From JAVVFH01 sp032250585 (GTDB lineage: Bacteria; Pseudomonadota; Gammaproteobacteria; Xanthomonadales; SZUA-36), in contig JAVVFH010000207.1 in NCBI GenBank assembly GCA_032250585.1, forward strand, positions 1 through 6,316: DNA of 6,316 bases. The letters are read 5' to 3'. Under the pieces are notes generated by a model. It was not told the DNA's origin. It searched no databases and was given only the letters and a program-made list of their open reading frames with translations. Below, piece after piece: positions 1-5,695 of the stretch (its first letter is position 1; the number at the start of each line of letters is the position of its first letter). The position numbers and the translations under genes were made by a program.

Positions 1-1
1 C

Positions 2-907
2 ACCGATACGACGGGCCAACCGATCCTGCTCAAAAAACGCCTGATCGTTTCCGGTGACCAGTTGATCGGCGCCTCCAGCGGATTCGATCAGCAGACCGGC
101 CAGCCACAGGTCAGCGTCACGCTGGACGGCGTCGGCGCCAAGCGCATGCTGGACTTCACGCGCGACAACGTCGGCAACCGGATGGCCGTTGTCTACATCG
201 AACAGAAACCCGGCGGACTCAAGGTCGAGGAAGTCATCAGCGTGGCCGTGGTCCGCGAACCCTTCGGCAAACGCTTCCAGACCACCGGGCTGGATTCCAT
301 GAACGAGGCCAGTCAGCTGGCGTTGCTGCTGCGGGCCGGGGCCCTGGCGGCGCCGATGGAGATCGTCGAGGAGCGCACGGTGGGCCCCAGCCTCGGCGCC
401 GATAACGTGGAGCAGGGCTTCCGTTCGGTCCTGATCGGTTTCATCCTGGTGCTCGTGTTCATGGCCGCCTATTACCGCGTCTTCGGCCTGGTGGCCGACC
501 TTGCGTTGTTTGCGAACCTGGTGTTGCTGATCGCCCTGCTGTCGATGCTCGGCGCCACGCTGACCATGCCCGGCATTGCCGGCATCGTGCTGACCGTGGG
601 CATGGCCGTCGATGCCAACGTGCTGATCTTCGAGCGCATCCGTGAAGAACTGCGCAGCGGCAACACGCCGCAAGCGAGTATCCGCGCCGGCTACGGGAAG
701 GCCTTTTCGACCATCGCGGATGCCAACATCACGACGCTGATCGCCGCGTTCGTGTTGTTCCTGTTCGGTACCGGCCCCATCAAGGGTTTCGCCATTACGC
801 TGTCGCTGGGTATCGTGACGTCGATGTTCACGGCGATCATGGGTACGCGGGCGGTGGTCAATCTGATTTACGGCGGGCGAAAACGCGTCGGCAAACTGGC
901 GATCTGA
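2..907 (+). CDS. secD: Protein translocase subunit SecD (5' end outside window)
   Basis: SecD is an inner-membrane RND-like subunit that works with SecF and YajC. It uses the proton gradient to help SecYEG complete protein export to the periplasm. The frame is open from base 2, so the gene enters from the left edge; 301 C-terminal codons are visible and the true start is outside. The visible part begins in the large periplasmic domain (GASSGFDQQTGQPQVSVTLD). It continues through VGPSLGADN at about residues 127-135 of the fragment, then five hydrophobic segments typical of TM2-TM6. The hallmark GMAVDANVLIFERIREE, at about 200-216, carries the conserved TM4 Asp (D204) implicated in proton coupling. 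The stop is TGA at 905-907. The secF ribosome-binding site overlaps this stop, which supports one secDF operon. yajC and tgt usually lie upstream, but this cannot be checked here. Confidence 0.97.
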   Translation, partial: TDTTGQPILLKKRLIVSGDQLIGASSGFDQQTGQPQVSVTLDGVGAKRMLDFTRDNVGNRMAVVYIEQKPGGLKVEEVISVAVVREPFGKRFQTTGLDSMNEASQLALLLRAGALAAPMEIVEERTVGPSLGADNVEQGFRSVLIGFILVLVFMAAYYRVFGLVADLALFANLVLLIALLSMLGATLTMPGIAGIVLTVGMAVDANVLIFERIREELRSGNTPQASIRAGYGKAFSTIADANITTLIAAFVLFLFGTGPIKGFAITLSLGIVTSMFTAIMGTRAVVNLIYGGRKRVGKLAI

Positions 908-916
908 GGTGCTGTC

Positions 917-1858
917 ATGAGATTTCTGAACCGGAAGACCCAAATCGATTTCATGAGCAAACGCAAAATGACGTTTGTTTTCTCGGCCATTCTGATCATC
1001 GTCAGCATCGGCTCACTGGCGACGCGCGGCCTCAACTTTGGCCTGGATTTCACCGGCGGCATGCTGATCGAAGTCAGCTACCCGGCGGCGCCGGAGATCT
1101 CGCAGGTGCGCTCGAAACTCGCGGACGCCGGCCTGAACGATGCCGTCGTGCAGACCTTTGGCGCGGCCACCGACATTGTCGTGCGGGTGCCGCCGCGCGG
1201 GGCGCAGGAAAGCGACGCGGAACTGTCGACCATCGTACTCGGCGCGCTGCAGGAAGGCGTCGAAGGCGAGGTCGTCATGCGCCGGGTCGAGTTTGTCGGC
1301 CCGCAGGTCGGCGAGGAACTCACAGAGCAAGGCATCCTGGCCGTCGTTTATGCCCTGATCGGTATTTTCCTGTACGTGATGGTGCGCTTCCAGTGGCGAT
1401 TTTCCGTCGGCGCCGTAGTGGCGGTCATCCACGACATTATCGTTACCATGGGCTTGCTGTCGCTGGTGGGGATGGAATTCGACCTGACCGTCGTGGCGGC
1501 GCTGCTGGCGGTGATCGGTTATTCGCTGAACGACACCATCGTGCTTTTCGACCGGATTCGCGAGAATTTCCCGCGCATGCGCAAGTCCACGCCGCTCGAG
1601 GTCGTCAACACCTCCGTCAACAACACGCTGGCGCGCACCTTGATGACCTCGGCGACCACCCTGCTGGTGTTGATCGCGCTGTTCATTTTTGGCGGTGAGA
1701 TCATCCACGGCTTCGCCTTCACGCTGATCGTCGGTGTCGTGGTCGGAACCTATTCGTCCATTTATGTGGCGAGCGCTACGCTGCTGCAGATAGGCGTGAG
1801 CAAGTACGACCTGCTCGAGGTGGAAAAAGAAGGCGCGGCCCTCGATCAGAGCCCCTGA
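917..1858 (+). CDS. secF: Protein translocase subunit SecF
   Basis: SecF is the partner of SecD in the inner-membrane SecDF complex that drives late steps of Sec export with the proton motive force. The 313 aa are a normal length for a stand-alone proteobacterial SecF. TM1 is at about 18-37, followed by the signature GLDFTGG (42-48). A small periplasmic domain ends at VEFVGPQVGEEL, and five further membrane segments lie near 139-158, 163-184, 190-212, 238-260 and 265-289. The TM4 motif GYSLNDTIVLFDRIREN (201-217) contains the conserved N205-D206 pair expected of SecF. The ATG at 917 has a good Shine-Dalgarno, GAGGT at 906-910, six bases upstream and overlapping the secD stop, so translation is probably coupled. 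A hairpin at 1868-1880 follows the stop but has no T-run, so read-through into the next gene is possible. Confidence 0.97.
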   Translation: MRFLNRKTQIDFMSKRKMTFVFSAILIIVSIGSLATRGLNFGLDFTGGMLIEVSYPAAPEISQVRSKLADAGLNDAVVQTFGAATDIVVRVPPRGAQESDAELSTIVLGALQEGVEGEVVMRRVEFVGPQVGEELTEQGILAVVYALIGIFLYVMVRFQWRFSVGAVVAVIHDIIVTMGLLSLVGMEFDLTVVAALLAVIGYSLNDTIVLFDRIRENFPRMRKSTPLEVVNTSVNNTLARTLMTSATTLLVLIALFIFGGEIIHGFAFTLIVGVVVGTYSSIYVASATLLQIGVSKYDLLEVEKEGAALDQSP

Positions 1859-1906
1859 TTTCGCGTTCGCCGAAGCGGCGCGTGAATCAGCTTTTGAGGC
1901 CGCGCG

Positions 1907-2785
1907 ATGCCGCCTGATTTCGACGGTCTGTTCGATCGCCCGCTGATCGTCCTGGCGGCGCCGCGTTCGGGCAGCACGCTGTTGTTCGAAACACTGGCGC
2001 AGGCGCCGGAACTCTGGACCGTCGGCGGCGAGAGCCACCGCCTCATCGAAGGGCTCAAGCCCCTTAACCCGATGTTTGGCATCGTGGATTCCAACCGCCT
2101 GACCGCCCGCCACGCCACGCCGCAAATCACACGGCTTCTGCGGCGCCGTTTCGCGCGTCAGCTGCGCGACCGGGAAGGGCGCGCCTTCCTTCGAAACCCG
2201 CGGCCTTCACGCCTGCGTTTTCTCGAAAAGACACCCAAAAACGCGTTGCGCCAACCCTTTCTCGAAAAATTGTTCCCCGGTGCGCTGTACCTGTACCTGT
2301 TCCGCGACCCACGAGCCAACATCAGCAGCATGCTGGAGGCGTGGAAGAGCGGCCGCTGGGTGACCTATCCACGGTTGCCAGGCTGGCGTGGACCGCCCTG
2401 GTCTTTGCTGCTGCCGCCGGATTGGCAGTCTCTGAACGGACGGCCCTTGGCGGAAATCTGCGCCTTCCAATGGGCGGCAGCCAACCGCATCATACTGGAC
2501 GACCTGGCGACCCTGCCGGCAGATCGCTGGCTGGCCTGCGATTACGCCGAACTTACTGCAAGACCGCGCGAACTGGTGGAACGCATCTGCGCCTTCGCGG
2601 ATATGCACCGGGACGAGCGGCTGGAAAGCTACCTTGCCAGGCCGTTGCCGTTGTCGCGCTTCACGCAAACGGCGCCGGACCCGGAAAAGTGGCGTCAAAA
2701 CGAAACCGTCATTCTACCCTTGCTGGGGGCGTTGGAAGACATCTGGGCGCGATGCAGGGATTCACTGAATCGGCGCGGCGCTTGA
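1907..2785 (+). CDS. PAPS-dependent sulfotransferase family protein
   Basis: Predicted cytosolic sulfotransferase of the bacterial Sulfotransfer_1/3 type, 292 aa. It would move a sulfuryl group from 3'-phosphoadenylyl sulfate (PAPS) to an acceptor that cannot be named from sequence. The PAPS 5'-phosphosulfate loop is APRSGSTLL (18-26), the usual N-terminal position. EKTPKN follows at 107-112. FRDPRANISSM carries R133 and S141, which match the 3'-phosphate-binding Arg and Ser of the family. A late YAEL block (Y213) and an EKWRQNE segment (K261-W262) fit the C-terminal half. No signal peptide or membrane segment is visible. The ATG at 1907 has GAGG at 1896-1899, seven bases upstream. It lies 48 bp after secF on the same strand and may be co-transcribed with it. 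Homologous secDF loci normally carry no sulfotransferase, so it may be an accessory gene. Family assignment is firm; substrate is unknown. Confidence 0.9.
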   Translation: MPPDFDGLFDRPLIVLAAPRSGSTLLFETLAQAPELWTVGGESHRLIEGLKPLNPMFGIVDSNRLTARHATPQITRLLRRRFARQLRDREGRAFLRNPRPSRLRFLEKTPKNALRQPFLEKLFPGALYLYLFRDPRANISSMLEAWKSGRWVTYPRLPGWRGPPWSLLLPPDWQSLNGRPLAEICAFQWAAANRIILDDLATLPADRWLACDYAELTARPRELVERICAFADMHRDERLESYLARPLPLSRFTQTAPDPEKWRQNETVILPLLGALEDIWARCRDSLNRRGA

Positions 2786-2811
2786 ACTTCGTCGCGGGCC
2801 GTTTGTGGTTT

Positions 2812-3618
2812 TCAGCCGGCGGGCTTTTTCTTTTCGTCCCATTTTGAGGCAATCACCTGGCGCAGCGGCGTCATCACTTTGTAGGGCGCTGCGATGATCG
2901 AGCCGGACTCCTCGACGGCGTCACTGCCGCTGAAATCCATTACCACGCCCCCGGCCTCGCGGACCAGCAAGGCCCCGGCAGCGACGTCCCAGGGTTTCAG
3001 GCCGACTTCGAAATAGCCATCCAGTCGCCCGTTCGCGACCCAGGCCAGGTCGAGGCTCGCGGTGCCGGCGCGGCGAAAATCCTCGACCTGCGACAGCACG
3101 GCCTGGAACAATCGGCCGAAGGCGGGCATCTTTCGGCGGTCGCGGAACGGAAAGGCGGTGGCCAGGATCGCGCCTTCGAGCTCGGTGCGGGTGGAAACCC
3201 GGATCCGTTTCTGGTTAAGAAAAGCGCCCGACCCACGATTGGCGGTGAACAGTTCATCGCGCATCGGATCGAAAACGACGGCTTGTTTGGTGAGGCCGCG
3301 GTATTGGTGCGCGATCGATACCGCGAAGTGGGGCAGGCCATGCAGGTAGTTGCTGGTGCCGTCCAGCGGGTCGATGATCCACAGGTCCTCGCTGTCGCCC
3401 TGCTGGCCGCTTTCCTCGCAGAGGAAGGCGTGGTCCGGGTAGTAGCGTTTGATTTGCCGTACAATTTCGACTTCGCAGGCATGGTCGATTTCGCTGACGT
3501 AATCATGCCGCGCTTTGCGTTCGACCGGTATGGAACCGACGCGATGCAAGTGCCGGCGCATGATTTCACCGGCCGCGTGCGCGGCTTCGATCGCAACATT
3601 GAGGACAGGATGAGTCAT
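2812..3618 (-). CDS. suhB: Inositol-1-monophosphatase family protein SuhB
   Basis: Member of the Mg2+-dependent inositol monophosphatase family, 268 aa, the same size as E. coli SuhB (267 aa). The E. coli protein hydrolyses inositol phosphates in vitro. Its main known cell role is binding RNA polymerase/NusA in the rRNA antitermination complex and helping rRNA folding. The metal-site residues are all present: E68 in CEES, D83 and D86 in WIIDPLDGTSNY (80-91), and D211 in PWDVAAGALLVREAGG. The enzyme is therefore probably active. The N-terminus MTHPVLNVAIEAAHAAG matches typical SuhB starts, and the next in-frame Met is residue 20, so the ATG at 3616-3618 is secure despite no strong Shine-Dalgarno. 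The gene is tail to tail with the sulfotransferase (26-bp gap) and divergent from trmJ, as in E. coli. The C-terminus is a short Lys-rich tail (DEKKKPAG). Confidence 0.96.
   Translation of the reverse strand: MTHPVLNVAIEAAHAAGEIMRRHLHRVGSIPVERKARHDYVSEIDHACEVEIVRQIKRYYPDHAFLCEESGQQGDSEDLWIIDPLDGTSNYLHGLPHFAVSIAHQYRGLTKQAVVFDPMRDELFTANRGSGAFLNQKRIRVSTRTELEGAILATAFPFRDRRKMPAFGRLFQAVLSQVEDFRRAGTASLDLAWVANGRLDGYFEVGLKPWDVAAGALLVREAGGVVMDFSGSDAVEESGSIIAAPYKVMTPLRQVIASKWDEKKKPAG
2814..2830 (+). terminator. Weak candidate intrinsic terminator after the sulfotransferase gene
   Basis: AGCC (2814-2817), a four-base loop and GGCT (2822-2825) are followed by a run of T, TTTTTCTTTT. The stem is only 4 bp, and the site lies inside the 3' end of suhB, whose Lys-rich tail accounts for the T-run on this strand. 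It could stop plus-strand transcription entering suhB antisense, but the similarity may be incidental. Confidence 0.25.
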
Positions 3619-3644
3619 CGTGGGAAGTCTTGAAAAGGTCGCTC

Positions 3645-3653
3645 AGAATACCA
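3645..3653 (-). promoter_or_regulatory. Possible extended -10 promoter element for suhB
   Basis: Read on the minus strand this is TGGTATTCT, that is TG-N-TATTCT, an extended -10 motif (4/6 match to TATAAT). It lies about 27 bases upstream of the suhB ATG. A 17-bp spacing places TGCACT at the -35 position, a poor match, so the TGN extension would have to compensate. This would imply a very short suhB leader. Sequence inference only. Confidence 0.3.
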
Positions 3654-3691
3654 GAAGCGGGCCGGCAAGTGCAGGGACCGGGAACACCGCT

Positions 3692-4438
3692 GTGGAGCAG
3701 CGTCTTGGCGCAGTGCGCATGGTGTTGATCAACACCACGCACCCCGGCAACATCGGCGCCACGGCGCGCGCGATGAAGGTGATGGGTCTGGGCTCGTTGC
3801 ACCTGGTGACGCCCAAAACCTATCCCCACGCCGACGCCACGGCGCGCGCTTCGGGCGCGGACGACCTGCTGCAACACGCGGTCGTGCACGAGACGCTGGA
3901 CAGCGCATTGGCCGGTTGCGCACTGGTACTCGGCACCAGTGCGCGGCTGCGCAGCCTGCCGATGCCGATGCTGGATGCCCGCCGCGCCGCGGTTCGGGCG
4001 CTGCAGGAGTCCAGTGCGCGGGAAGTTGCCATCCTGTTCGGCCGGGAGCGTTACGGCCTGACCAACGAAGAGATGCAGCGCTGCCAGTACCTGGTCAACA
4101 TTCCTTCCAATCCGGCGTACTCCTCGCTGAACCTGGCGCAGGCAGTGCAGATCATGGCCTACGAATTGCGGGTCGCGGCCTTGGGTTCATCTGATATATC
4201 AAGCTCGCTCCTGGGTTGGGAGCCGGTGGACGACGCGCAGATGGAAGGCTTCTACCAGCATCTGGAGCAGGCTTTGCTGGACATCCGCTTTTTGAACCCC
4301 AATCAACCGAAGCGCTTGATGATGCGGTTGCGGCGCCTGTTCAACCGTGCGCGCCCTGATCAGAATGAAATCAATATCCTGCGCGGTATTCTTACCGCGT
4401 CACAGGATGCCGCCCAAGTCCGCAACGAAAAACAATGA
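3692..4438 (+). CDS. trmJ: tRNA (cytidine/uridine-2'-O-)-methyltransferase TrmJ
   Basis: SPOUT-class (SpoU/TrmH superfamily) methyltransferase that uses S-adenosylmethionine to 2'-O-methylate nucleotide 32 in the anticodon loop of several tRNAs. From the GTG at 3692 it has 248 aa, against 246 in E. coli TrmJ. Visible blocks are NTTHPGNIGATARAMKVMGL (from residue 14, with R26), LGTSAR, ILFGRERYGLTNEEMQRC (F116 onward) and PSNPAYSSLNLAQAVQ (S144-S145-L146-N147). The last three form the knotted SAM-binding site. The C-terminal RRLFNRARPDQNEINILRGIL is the usual TrmJ tail. A GTG at 3620 is in frame and would add 24 residues (MGSLEKVAQNTRSGPASAGTGNTA) that look unconserved. I prefer 3692 because of length, homology onset and GGGA at 3680-3683 eight bases upstream. 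In E. coli trmJ also diverges from suhB. Usually cysE/iscR genes follow, but here they do not. Confidence 0.95.
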   Translation: MEQRLGAVRMVLINTTHPGNIGATARAMKVMGLGSLHLVTPKTYPHADATARASGADDLLQHAVVHETLDSALAGCALVLGTSARLRSLPMPMLDARRAAVRALQESSAREVAILFGRERYGLTNEEMQRCQYLVNIPSNPAYSSLNLAQAVQIMAYELRVAALGSSDISSSLLGWEPVDDAQMEGFYQHLEQALLDIRFLNPNQPKRLMMRLRRLFNRARPDQNEINILRGILTASQDAAQVRNEKQ

Positions 4439-4464
4439 ACTTGCCCGCCGCAGCGGTCCGCTTA

Positions 4465-4492
4465 TGGGAGGACCTTTGTAGGAGGGTCTTTG
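4465..4492 (+). repeat. Tandem pair of 14-mers upstream of REP pair 1
   Basis: TGGGAGGACCTTTG (4465-4478) is followed directly by TAGGAGGGTCTTTG (4479-4492), identical at 11 of 14 positions. The block runs straight into the left arm of the first REP pair. It looks like part of the repeat family rather than a gene signal. The first copy's GGACC (4470-4474) can also pair with GGTCC (4455-4459), which gives a weak 5-bp hairpin after trmJ. Confidence 0.6.
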
Positions 4493-4560
4493 TGGCGGCT
4501 TCAGCCGCGATGGTTTTTACAGGCTTCTGGCTTATTATCGCGGCTGAAGCCGCTCCCACA
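4491..4560. repeat. REP-type inverted-repeat pair 1 (BIME-like)
   Basis: Two arms in opposite orientation are separated by 27 bases (4511-4537). The left arm is TGTGGCGGCTTCAGCCGCGA (4491-4510). The right arm, read on the minus strand, starts TGTGGGAGCGGCTTCAGC (4560 back to 4538). Each arm contains its own palindrome, GCGGCT-TC-AGCCGC, so each can form a hairpin alone or the two can pair with each other. The left arm lacks the three bases GAG found in the other arm, so the pair is imperfect. Chromosomal REP elements of this kind are mobilised in trans by RAYT (REP-associated tyrosine) transposases in related genomes; none is in this window. The element sits between trmJ and the ATL gene, and it could also damp read-through from trmJ. 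Confidence 0.85.
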
Positions 4561-4605
4561 GATTTCTCCGATCTTTGGTGGGGGCCTATTGTCCGCGATC
4601 TCACG

Positions 4606-4611
4606 TAAGAT
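4606..4611 (+). promoter_or_regulatory. Possible -10 box upstream of the ATL gene
   Basis: TAAGAT matches 4 of 6 bases of the sigma70 -10 consensus and lies about 38 bases before the proposed GTG at 4649. No acceptable -35 sits at 16-18 bp; the nearest TTGTCC (4589-4594) is only 11 bp away. A promoter is expected somewhere between REP pair 1 and the ATL gene, but this box is only the best visible candidate. Confidence 0.2.
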
Positions 4612-4648
4612 ACCCGGCCAGGCCGAAAATCTCCGATCAAAAGAACCT

Positions 4649-5029
4649 GTGAACAGCGAATCGAACAATTCTATCCAGACGGACTCCGATCACGATCGGT
4701 GGGTCAAAGCGGTGTGGGAAGTGGTGCAGGGCATCCCGCGCGGCCACGTCCTGACCTACGGTGATGTCGCGCGACTGGCCGGGCGCAGAGGTGCCGCGCG
4801 CCGTGTCGGTCAGGCCTTGCGACGCGCGCCCCGCGGCCTGAAACTGCCCTGGCACCGGGTGGTGAATGCGCAGGGAAAAATCTCTTTTCCGGCCGACAGC
4901 GTCAATTACGCACGCCAGCGGGCGCTGCTGCAGGAAGAAGGCGTAGTTTTCGAAAACGGCCAAATCGACCTGGCTCGCTTCGGCTACCGGGGCGCGCTGG
5001 ATCAACTGATATGGGGCAATCCGCTGTGA
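4649..5029 (+). CDS. Alkyltransferase-like protein (ATL; MGMT-fold, no catalytic Cys)
   Basis: Predicted 126-aa cytosolic DNA-damage sensor of the ATL family, close in size and order to E. coli YbaZ (129 aa). ATLs bind O6-alkylguanine through the MGMT DNA-binding fold, flip the base and mark it for nucleotide excision repair instead of demethylating it. The fold is clear: TYGDVARLAG (Y37 equals the base-flipping Tyr), GAARRVGQALRR (R51 equals the arginine finger) and PWHRVVN at 67-73. Trp68 replaces the reactive Cys of the PCHRV motif, which rules out a suicidal methyltransferase. The GTG at 4649 is chosen because upstream in-frame sequence runs back through REP pair 1 and is not conserved protein. 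The Shine-Dalgarno is weak. A GTG at 4712 would cut into the family region. The C-terminal tail (GALDQLIWGNPL) is slightly longer than in YbaZ. The 3' end overlaps the thioredoxin gene, suggesting coupled translation. Confidence 0.9.
   Translation: MNSESNNSIQTDSDHDRWVKAVWEVVQGIPRGHVLTYGDVARLAGRRGAARRVGQALRRAPRGLKLPWHRVVNAQGKISFPADSVNYARQRALLQEEGVVFENGQIDLARFGYRGALDQLIWGNPL
4686..4699. promoter_or_regulatory. Perfect 14-bp inverted repeat early in the ATL gene
   Basis: CCGATC-AC-GATCGG is a perfect inverted repeat with a 2-bp centre, starting 37 bases after the GTG. The left half contains CTCCGATC, an 8-mer that also occurs at 4566-4573 and 4631-4638. It could be an operator or a short hairpin in the early mRNA, or chance in coding sequence. 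No known regulator is implied. Confidence 0.25.
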
Positions 5030-5589
5030 ACGAAAAACAGCCCGTAGCGGAGCCCCGCCGTGGCCGCATTCGTAGCGCCTGGCGGCGTCTGCGCTCAAAT
5101 TACTGGCGCGCGCTGCTGATCGACGCGGCCCTGATCCTTACCGTGTTCGCCGCCGTCCACGCCTGGCAGACGCGGGAACTGCCGCTCGACGAAGCCGCAC
5201 CGGAAACGGTACTGCCCCTGCTCGACGATGCGGCGTTCCGTTCTGCGATCCGGGCGGGCGAGGGCGGCATCGTCTATTTTTTCGCTCCGTGGTGTGGGAT
5301 ATGTCGTGTCAGCATCTCCAACCTCGACAAACTGGTGGCGGACGGACGGGTGGCCTGGGCCACCGTGATCGCGCTGGATTACGAAGACCCCGCGGAGGTG
5401 CGCGATTTCATTGCGAAAACCGGCGTCGCGCTGCCGGTGCTGATGGGTACGTCACGAACCGCCGGCGACTGGTCCATCGGCGCTTTTCCGACCTATTACG
5501 TGATCGACGCAGAGGGCCAAATCCGCAGCCGCTCGGTCGGGTATTCGACCACCATCGGCATGCTGATCCGCAACTGGCTGGCGAAATAA
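5011..5589 (+). CDS. Membrane-anchored thioredoxin-fold protein (periplasmic disulfide oxidoreductase type)
   Basis: A 192-aa protein predicted to be held in the inner membrane by one N-terminal helix (about 34-50). An Arg-rich segment before the helix (RRGRIRSAWRRLRSNYWR) sets the N-terminus inside and puts the thioredoxin domain in the periplasm. The redox motif is APWCGICR with C95 and C98. The cis-proline loop is AFPTYYVID (P160), and the domain ends near 192. This architecture fits TlpA/ScsD-like disulfide reductases or oxidoreductases; substrate and direction of electron flow are unknown. The ATG at 5011 overlaps the ATL gene by 19 bases. A GTG at 5026 is the alternative: it gives 187 aa and a GTGA overlap with the ATL stop, with a GGGG stretch nine bases upstream. 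Both starts keep the same domain. The overlap strongly suggests co-transcription with the ATL gene. Confidence 0.9.
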   Translation: MGQSAVNEKQPVAEPRRGRIRSAWRRLRSNYWRALLIDAALILTVFAAVHAWQTRELPLDEAAPETVLPLLDDAAFRSAIRAGEGGIVYFFAPWCGICRVSISNLDKLVADGRVAWATVIALDYEDPAEVRDFIAKTGVALPVLMGTSRTAGDWSIGAFPTYYVIDAEGQIRSRSVGYSTTIGMLIRNWLAK

Positions 5590-5611
5590 ATCCGCGTTTG
5601 GAAGGTTCCTG

Positions 5612-5682
5612 GTGGGAGCGGCTTCAGCCGCGAAAGAAATTGGCTTCGAGGCCGGAAAAATCGCGGCTGAAGCCGCTCCCAC
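5612..5682. repeat. REP-type inverted-repeat pair 2, perfect 22-bp arms (BIME-like)
   Basis: The arms at 5612-5633 and 5661-5682 are exact reverse complements over 22 bases (GTGGGAGCGGCTTCAGCC and four more). They are separated by 27 bases that include a small GGC/GCC hairpin (5642-5653). Each arm also carries the internal palindrome GCGGCT-TC-AGCCGC. It is the same family as the element at 4491-4560. It lies between the convergent thioredoxin and fghA genes, 22 bp after one stop and 13 bp after the other on the opposite strand. Its RNA could fold into a strong hairpin on either transcript. There is no T-run, so it is not a classical intrinsic terminator, but it may stabilise 3' ends or slow convergent transcription. 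Confidence 0.92.
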
Positions 5683-5695
5683 ACGGGTTCTCCCC

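Noticed and set aside
1868..1880. Hairpin CGCCG-AAG-CGGCG after secF as a terminator
   Set aside because: The 5-bp stem has no T-run directly after it; the nearest TTTT is 11 bases further and next to the sulfotransferase ribosome-binding site.
1013..2125. A 370-codon open frame on the minus strand across secF and the start of the sulfotransferase gene
   Set aside because: It is antisense to a certain secF, its translation is rich in Arg, Gln, His and Asp with no recognisable domain, and long antisense frames are expected in GC-rich DNA.
2341..2847. A 168-codon plus-strand frame overlapping the sulfotransferase gene
   Set aside because: It is out of frame with a gene carrying full PAPS motifs, has no family resemblance, and runs past the sulfotransferase stop only because of the GC-rich, stop-poor composition.
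4455..4474. GGTCC/GGACC hairpin as an intrinsic terminator for trmJ
   Set aside because: It has a 5-bp stem, a 10-base loop and only TTT afterwards, too weak to call.
4490..4648. N-terminal extension of the ATL gene from an ATG at 4490
   Set aside because: The extra 53 residues are a translation of the REP pair and intergenic sequence. The GTG at 4649 gives the family's normal length.
4491..5682. The two repeat elements as a CRISPR array or as the ends of an insertion sequence enclosing the ATL-thioredoxin genes
   Set aside because: There are only two inverted pairs with no regular array. The enclosed genes are not a transposase, and each element is a self-contained palindromic pair typical of REP/BIME sequences.
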